Positions 6,985-9,760 of a stretch of 9,760 nt of DNA are shown one piece after another. Below the pieces are notes generated by a model. That model was given only the letters and a program-made list of their open reading frames with translations, ran no database searches and was not told the DNA's origin. Positions within the stretch are counted from its first letter, which is position 1, and each line of letters starts with the position of its first letter. Origin of the DNA: Ileibacterium sp. Lineage in GTDB: Bacteria > Bacillota_I > Bacilli_A > Erysipelotrichales > Erysipelotrichaceae. A program made the position numbers and the translations under genes. Location of the stretch: the NCBI GenBank assembly GCA_021443945.1, contig JABUSF010000010.1, positions 93,094 to 102,853 of the forward strand. The letters are read 5' to 3'.

Positions 6985-7652
6985 AAAGCTCCTTTCTGAA
7001 GCGTCTTCTCGACATGAGCCGCCAAGGCTTCGATTGTCTGCTCGAGATTCAGTTCGCTGGAATCGATGACTTCTGCATCGGCAGAAATCTTCAAAGGAGA
7101 GACAGCTCTTGTCCGGTCCTGTTCGTCCCGCTGCTGAATCTGTGACAGCACGTCTTCATAATCCACATCTAATCCCTTGTTTTTGTCCTGAAGATATCGG
7201 CGCATAGCACGAGCCTGTGCCGATGCATCCAGGTAAATTTTCACTTCCGCATCCGGCAGGACCACATCACAAATGTCCCGGCCGTCGAGAATATAGCCCT
7301 TTTCAGAAGCAATCTCCTGCTGAAGAGCAACCAGTTTTCTTCGAACGGAAGGGATGGCTGAATAGACAGATGCCAGATTGGAAATCAGGGGTGTGCGAAT
7401 CTGGGAGGATACGTTGTTTCCGTTCAGAAAAATCTGATCCCCTTCCAGCTTCACTTCCAGACCGTTTAAGGCCTCCGTCAGTTCCCTGCTTTCTTTTGGC
7501 TCAATGCCTTTTTCATGCATTCCAAGTGCAATGGCCCGGTACATAGCCCCTGTATCAATATGGGTCAGGCCGTAGCGCGCAGCCAGACCATCGGCAGCAG
7601 AGCTTTTTCCTACTCCGCTTGGTCCGTCGAGCGCGATGTTGAATTTTTTCAT
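6981..7652 (-). CDS. cmk: Cytidylate kinase
   Basis: Phosphorylates CMP and dCMP with ATP, recycling pyrimidine nucleotides. The 223-residue length is usual. The P-loop GPSGVGKS is at 10-17, followed by DTGAMYRA at 33-40, which binds the nucleotide. The NMP-binding insert lies around 60-110, and LDGRDI at 122-127 is conserved. After GRDI the family usually has GTVV, whereas here it is CDVV, a local oddity that need not impair activity. R(A)VSPLK near 182-188 matches the lid region. AAGGA about seven bases before the ATG is the ribosome binding site. The gene starts 17 nt after the anchored acidic protein and overlaps der by four bases. Confidence 0.96.
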   Translation of the reverse strand: MKKFNIALDGPSGVGKSSAADGLAARYGLTHIDTGAMYRAIALGMHEKGIEPKESRELTEALNGLEVKLEGDQIFLNGNNVSSQIRTPLISNLASVYSAIPSVRRKLVALQQEIASEKGYILDGRDICDVVLPDAEVKIYLDASAQARAMRRYLQDKNKGLDVDYEDVLSQIQQRDEQDRTRAVSPLKISADAEVIDSSELNLEQTIEALAAHVEKTLQKGAL

Positions 7653-7669
7653 TTTCAGTTCCTTGTTTT

Positions 7670-8533
7670 TTAAAGAATACCAATTTTGGAAATCAGGTAA
7701 ATGGTGTATCCAATCGCTCCCAGCAAAAGAAGAATGAGAACGATCATAATGATGTTGCCGGCTTTTCCGCCTGTTTCTTCATATTCCTCTTCATCTTCAT
7801 CTTCCATCATGGCCTGATGGCTTGCTGCTGCAACCTGTTCCGGAATGGCTTTTACCTTTTTCTTGTTGATCTTTAACTCTTTGGCCAGTTTAGGTTTGAC
7901 CGCTTTTTTGGCTGGCTGTTCCGGAATTTCCTGGGTCCGTGTCTGATCAAAATCGTCTACGCCAAGATCAAACAGCTCCAGATTGTCTTCAGCGGTTTCT
8001 TCATCGGCAAAGAGATTTTTCTGTCCCAGATTCAGGGATTCCTCGTAAGTGATTTCCACTTCCTGCTTGACTGGTTCCTGAACAGGCTCCGGTTCAGGCT
8101 CGGCAGCCGGCTTCATCACAACCGGTCTGGACACCTGTTCAATGCTGATGGCATTCATGTTCATGGTCGTGCCGCCCTGATCCTGGTCATTTGCTTCCAT
8201 GGTTTCGAGATGGGCTTTGCGCTTTTGAGCAGCGGCTGCTTCTTCATCCAGCGTTCTGAAGATATTCATCTGGGTGTCTTCTGCCGATCTTTCCCCATTG
8301 TCAATATTGTACTGCTTTACTTCGTCCACAAGCTCGTCAATAACACCGGACTGCTTTTCCTCAAACAGAGTACTTATCAAAGAGCTTGAAGTTTTTGCGT
8401 GACCGATGGCGTTTCCTGTTTCGGATCTTGTCAGTTTAATCTGTGGTGTACTGACGGTCTGAGCAGCTGTCGTTTCCTCGTCAAGCTGATCTCTCAGCTC
8501 CTGATATTTATTGGTTCTAGACAGTTTTGCCAT
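7670..8533 (-). CDS. Unrecognised acidic protein with C-terminal membrane anchor
   Basis: A 287-residue protein that I do not recognise. It has no signal peptide. Residues 1-115 are charged and probably helical, with two similar motifs (LRDQLDEETTAAQ near 13-25 and FRTLDEEAAAAQ near 92-103). A Pro/Glu-rich stretch follows (AEPEPEPVQEP near 144-154), then an acidic part (LELFDLGVDDFD), a basic part (KELKINKKKVKA near 218-229) and a very acidic run at 244-253. A single hydrophobic segment at about 260-281 is followed by only a few residues, so the bulk should face the cytoplasm. I chose the ATG at 8533 because GGGGG precedes it by five bases and the strong promoter lies just upstream. It is first in the cmk-der-gpsA-HU operon, so it may be co-regulated with growth genes. 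Role unknown. Confidence 0.8.
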   Translation of the reverse strand: MAKLSRTNKYQELRDQLDEETTAAQTVSTPQIKLTRSETGNAIGHAKTSSSLISTLFEEKQSGVIDELVDEVKQYNIDNGERSAEDTQMNIFRTLDEEAAAAQKRKAHLETMEANDQDQGGTTMNMNAISIEQVSRPVVMKPAAEPEPEPVQEPVKQEVEITYEESLNLGQKNLFADEETAEDNLELFDLGVDDFDQTRTQEIPEQPAKKAVKPKLAKELKINKKKVKAIPEQVAAASHQAMMEDEDEEEYEETGGKAGNIIMIVLILLLLGAIGYTIYLISKIGIL

Positions 8534-8560
8534 AGTATCCCCCTTTTGAAATTCCAACAC

Positions 8561-8587
8561 ATTATAACACTAATTAGGGTGTGTCAA
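8561..8587 (-). promoter_or_regulatory. Promoter of the anchored protein-cmk-der-gpsA-HU operon
   Basis: A perfect -35 box TTGACA (8587-8582) and perfect -10 box TATAAT (8566-8561) are separated by 15 bp, shorter than the ideal 17. The TGn extension (TGTTATAAT) may compensate. The spacer contains the 8-bp palindrome CTAATTAG, a possible regulator site but short enough to be chance. The start codon at 8533 is about 28 bp beyond the -10 box. Confidence 0.8.
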
Positions 8588-8655
8588 ATAAAACATCCTT
8601 TATATAAAGCATTCCCAATGGATTCACCAGTGTTCTGCACGAAAATGAAAGGAAC

Positions 8656-8692
8656 AAAAAAAACGGAGAATTTCGAAATTCATCTCCGTTTT
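8656..8692 (-). terminator. Intrinsic terminator of efp
   Basis: On the minus strand AAAACGGAGA pairs with TCTCCGTTTT, and an inner GAATTTCGAAATTC palindrome extends the stem with a 3-nt bulge. Eight T residues overlap and follow. It lies about 37 nt after the efp stop codon. The arms would also work as a weaker hairpin on the plus strand, where no gene is seen. Confidence 0.85.
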
Positions 8693-8728
8693 GATGGTTT
8701 GATTTTGAAAGGATATGTGCTGTTGGGC

Positions 8729-9289
8729 TTACTTCGCTCTTCCGGAATATTTTCCGTCTGCTGTGTTGACAACAATCATTTCGCCTTCGTTGATGAACAG
8801 CGGCACTTTCAGTTCCAGGCCGGTTTCCAGCTTGGCAGTTTTCATGGCAGAAGAAGTGGTATCTCCTTTTACTGCTGGCTCACATTCCACAACCTGCAGA
8901 GTGGATTTATCCGGCAGGCTGACACCGATGATTTCACCTTCAAAGCTGGTAATGTTTACATTGTCATTGGCTTTTACAAAGTTTCTTTCCCATTCCAGTC
9001 TGGAAGTAGGAATTTCAACCTGGTCATACGTTTCATTGTCCATGAAAACCATGGAATCTTCTGTATCGTACAGGTACTGCATTTCACGTTTGTCGATCAT
9101 TGCAGGTTCTACTTTGTCCCCGCCGCCCCAGGAAAGTTCGACGTTGCTTCCTGTACGCAGATTGCGGACTTTAGCTTTAACAACCATTGCACTGCGGGCT
9201 GTTTTATTCTGAGAAATATCCAAAACTACATAAATATCGCCATCCTGCTGAATGGTCTGTCCTGGTTTCAGGTCGTTTGAACTGATCAT
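8729..9289 (-). CDS. efp: Translation elongation factor P, variant tip loop
   Basis: Binds between the P and E sites of ribosomes stalled on polyproline and helps peptide-bond formation. The 186-residue length and three-domain layout are standard: an N-terminal KOW-like domain (1-65), an OB domain (about 66-128), and a third OB domain with the signature KTAKLETGLELKVPLFINEGE, ending in GKYSGRA. The loop that reaches the P-site tRNA reads NKTARSA at 28-34. Compared with the usual KPGKGAA it has Arg32 in place of the lysine that many bacteria modify, and Thr-Ala in place of Pro-Gly. The TAR sequence recalls the EF-P-like paralog YeiP/EfpL, but the rest of the chain looks like EF-P. AAGGAG seven bases before ATG supports the start. 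It is monocistronic between its own promoter and terminator. Confidence 0.92.
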   Translation of the reverse strand: MISSNDLKPGQTIQQDGDIYVVLDISQNKTARSAMVVKAKVRNLRTGSNVELSWGGGDKVEPAMIDKREMQYLYDTEDSMVFMDNETYDQVEIPTSRLEWERNFVKANDNVNITSFEGEIIGVSLPDKSTLQVVECEPAVKGDTTSSAMKTAKLETGLELKVPLFINEGEMIVVNTADGKYSGRAK

Positions 9290-9321
9290 TTGTATCTCCT
9301 TTTTTAAACTTTAACATTGTG

Positions 9322-9327
9322 ATTATA
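9322..9327 (-). promoter_or_regulatory. -10 box of the efp promoter
   Basis: Perfect TATAAT on the minus strand, 33 bp before the efp start. The sequence 17 bp upstream (TAGCTA, 9350-9345) matches the -35 consensus at only three positions, and there is no TGn extension. The position between the upstream terminator and the efp ribosome binding site supports it. Confidence 0.6.
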
Positions 9328-9383
9328 GCGAAGAGGAAGATTTTTAGCTATTCCCAAAGACTTTTGTTGTCATTTGACCAAAG

Positions 9384-9407
9384 AAAAAGCACCTGAAGGT
9401 GCTTTTT
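9384..9407. terminator. Perfect 10-bp terminator hairpin, symmetric
   Basis: AAAAAGCACC and GGTGCTTTTT pair perfectly around a 4-nt loop, giving a T-run on either strand. On the minus strand it would end the candidate small RNA before the efp promoter. No plus-strand gene ends here. Confidence 0.85.
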
Positions 9408-9507
9408 CCGTATCGAAAGGAACCGATATGAATAAATGGACTCATACATGTAAGGAAGGATGTTTGATGTATGAGTTTTAGGAAGTGAGCCTTCTTCCTG
9501 TTTATCC
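9384..9507 (-). ncRNA. Candidate small RNA of about 124 nt between its own promoter and a terminator
   Basis: The span is bounded by a consensus-like promoter (9514-9542) and a perfect terminator (9384-9407). In transcript order it holds AGGAAG/CTTCCT (9499-9480), a perfect 10-bp stem ACTCATACAT/ATGTATGAGT (9476-9440), TATCG/CGATA (9428-9411) and the terminator hairpin. The 17-nt loop of the long stem contains CATCCTTCCTTAC, which can pair with AGGAAGG-type ribosome binding sites, a common way for Firmicute small RNAs to act. An open frame of 65 codons crosses the region but runs through the terminator and lacks a convincing ribosome binding site, so I do not call it a gene. I do not recognise a known RNA family. 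The ends are estimated from the -10 box and the T-run. Confidence 0.45.
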
Positions 9508-9513
9508 ATGGAC

Positions 9514-9542
9514 ATAATACCCTGTCTGCAATTTGATGTAAA
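9514..9542 (-). promoter_or_regulatory. Promoter of the candidate small RNA
   Basis: TTTACA (9542-9537) and TATTAT (9519-9514) each match five of six consensus bases and are separated by the optimal 17 bp. The predicted transcript starts near 9507. Confidence 0.65.
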
Positions 9543-9551
9543 CACTTACAT
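9536..9551. promoter_or_regulatory. Palindromic operator candidate (cre-like) over the -35 box
   Basis: ATGTAAACACTTACAT is a perfect inverted repeat with 6-bp arms and a 4-nt centre. It matches the cre consensus WTGNAANCGNWNNCAW, the CcpA site, at all but the central G on the plus strand, and likewise with one mismatch on the minus strand. Covering the -35 box, a bound protein would be expected to repress. Another LacI-family regulator could equally use such a site. Confidence 0.4.
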
Positions 9552-9760
9552 GAAAATTCCCTGTGTTCTTATAGGCATTAAAGGTAATGTTAAGAGCACA
9601 GTTTTCATTCTTATATCCCTTTATAAAGAGACATTTATCTACTTTTTATATTGATTTTTGTTTTATTTTGAGGTGAAGCGGTTTTTGAAATTTTTTTGCA
9701 TCCGACAGAAAAACAACCATACAGTTTGCAAATACAAGAAATTCGGCTCTAAACTGGATG
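9552..9760. other. AT-rich stretch without a convincing gene
   Basis: Together with the candidate small RNA, the region from 9413 to the edge holds no gene I can support. It is AT-rich with several T-runs. Near the right edge three reading frames stay open for about 30 codons. The most suggestive is a plus-strand frame from GTG at 9673 or TTG at 9685, the latter preceded by GAGGTG, reading RQKNNHTVCKYKKFGSKLD to the edge. Two minus-strand frames are also open there, so none is decisive. A 10-bp inverted repeat with one mismatch (9718-9727 and 9751-9760) closes the window. Confidence 0.5.

Noticed and set aside
8399..9280. Long plus-strand open frame of 293 codons
   Set aside because: It is antisense to efp, crosses the efp terminator and the operon promoter, and has no protein-like family features. 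It is a shadow of efp codon use.
9384..9507. tracrRNA, suggested by several hairpins and a GCACC/GGTGC terminator stem
   Set aside because: No cas gene or repeat array is present, and there is no nexus-like or anti-repeat region. GCACC/GGTGC stems are common in terminators.
9348..9545. 65-codon minus-strand open frame
   Set aside because: It starts upstream of the predicted transcript start, runs through a perfect terminator hairpin and has no recognisable ribosome binding site or family.
9536..9551. Rex-type redox operator (TTGTTAANNNNTTAACAA)
   Set aside because: Only the inner TAA/TTA around a 4-nt centre agrees; the outer positions do not. The cre-like pattern fits much better.

Overview
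The window looks like chromosomal DNA from a low-to-mid GC anaerobic Firmicute. Three things suggest this: an [FeFe]-hydrogenase maturase (HydE) with its TM1266-type partner, the cmk-der-gpsA-HU block that echoes the Bacillus subtilis order, and purine-rich Shine-Dalgarno sequences. An Erysipelotrichia-like lineage is my best guess, but it is inference only. Every gene I can support reads on the minus strand, so the text runs right to left in transcription order.

Right end (about 9760 to 9300): an AT-rich stretch without a convincing gene. It holds a well-formed minus-strand promoter (TTTACA, 17 bp, TATTAT) whose -35 box lies in a 16-bp palindrome close to a CcpA-type cre site. Downstream come a run of hairpins and a perfect 10-bp terminator; together these look like a small RNA of about 124 nt. 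Next is efp (9289-8729), with its own -10 box and a strong terminator. Its tip loop reads KTARS instead of the usual KPGKG type.

Core operon (8587 to 4310): a TTGACA/TATAAT promoter drives an unrecognised acidic protein with a C-terminal membrane anchor, then cmk, der, gpsA and an HU-family gene. The genes are tightly packed: a 17-nt gap, a 4-nt overlap, about 8 nt, and 3 nt. They supply CMP/dCMP phosphorylation, 50S ribosome assembly, glycerol-3-phosphate for phospholipid synthesis, and nucleoid packing. A terminator follows HU, and msrA (methionine sulfoxide reductase) starts only about 14 nt beyond its T-run.

Accessory part (3600 to 1080): two apparently single-gene units, each with an extended -10 promoter (TGnTATAAT) and a terminator. 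One is a Fic-family AMP-transferase with an N-terminal helix-turn-helix and a built-in inhibitory motif. The other is an SPFH/YdjI-like protein with two C-terminal zinc ribbons. A 35-nt imperfect inverted repeat lies upstream of fic.

Left end (1034 to 1): a TM1266-family gene, then an 11-codon open frame with a good ribosome binding site, followed immediately by an intrinsic terminator, and then hydE, which is cut off by the window edge. There is little room for a promoter between terminator and hydE, so this reads like an attenuation or read-through control point for H-cluster maturation. I found no tRNA, rRNA, CRISPR array or recognisable insertion sequence.
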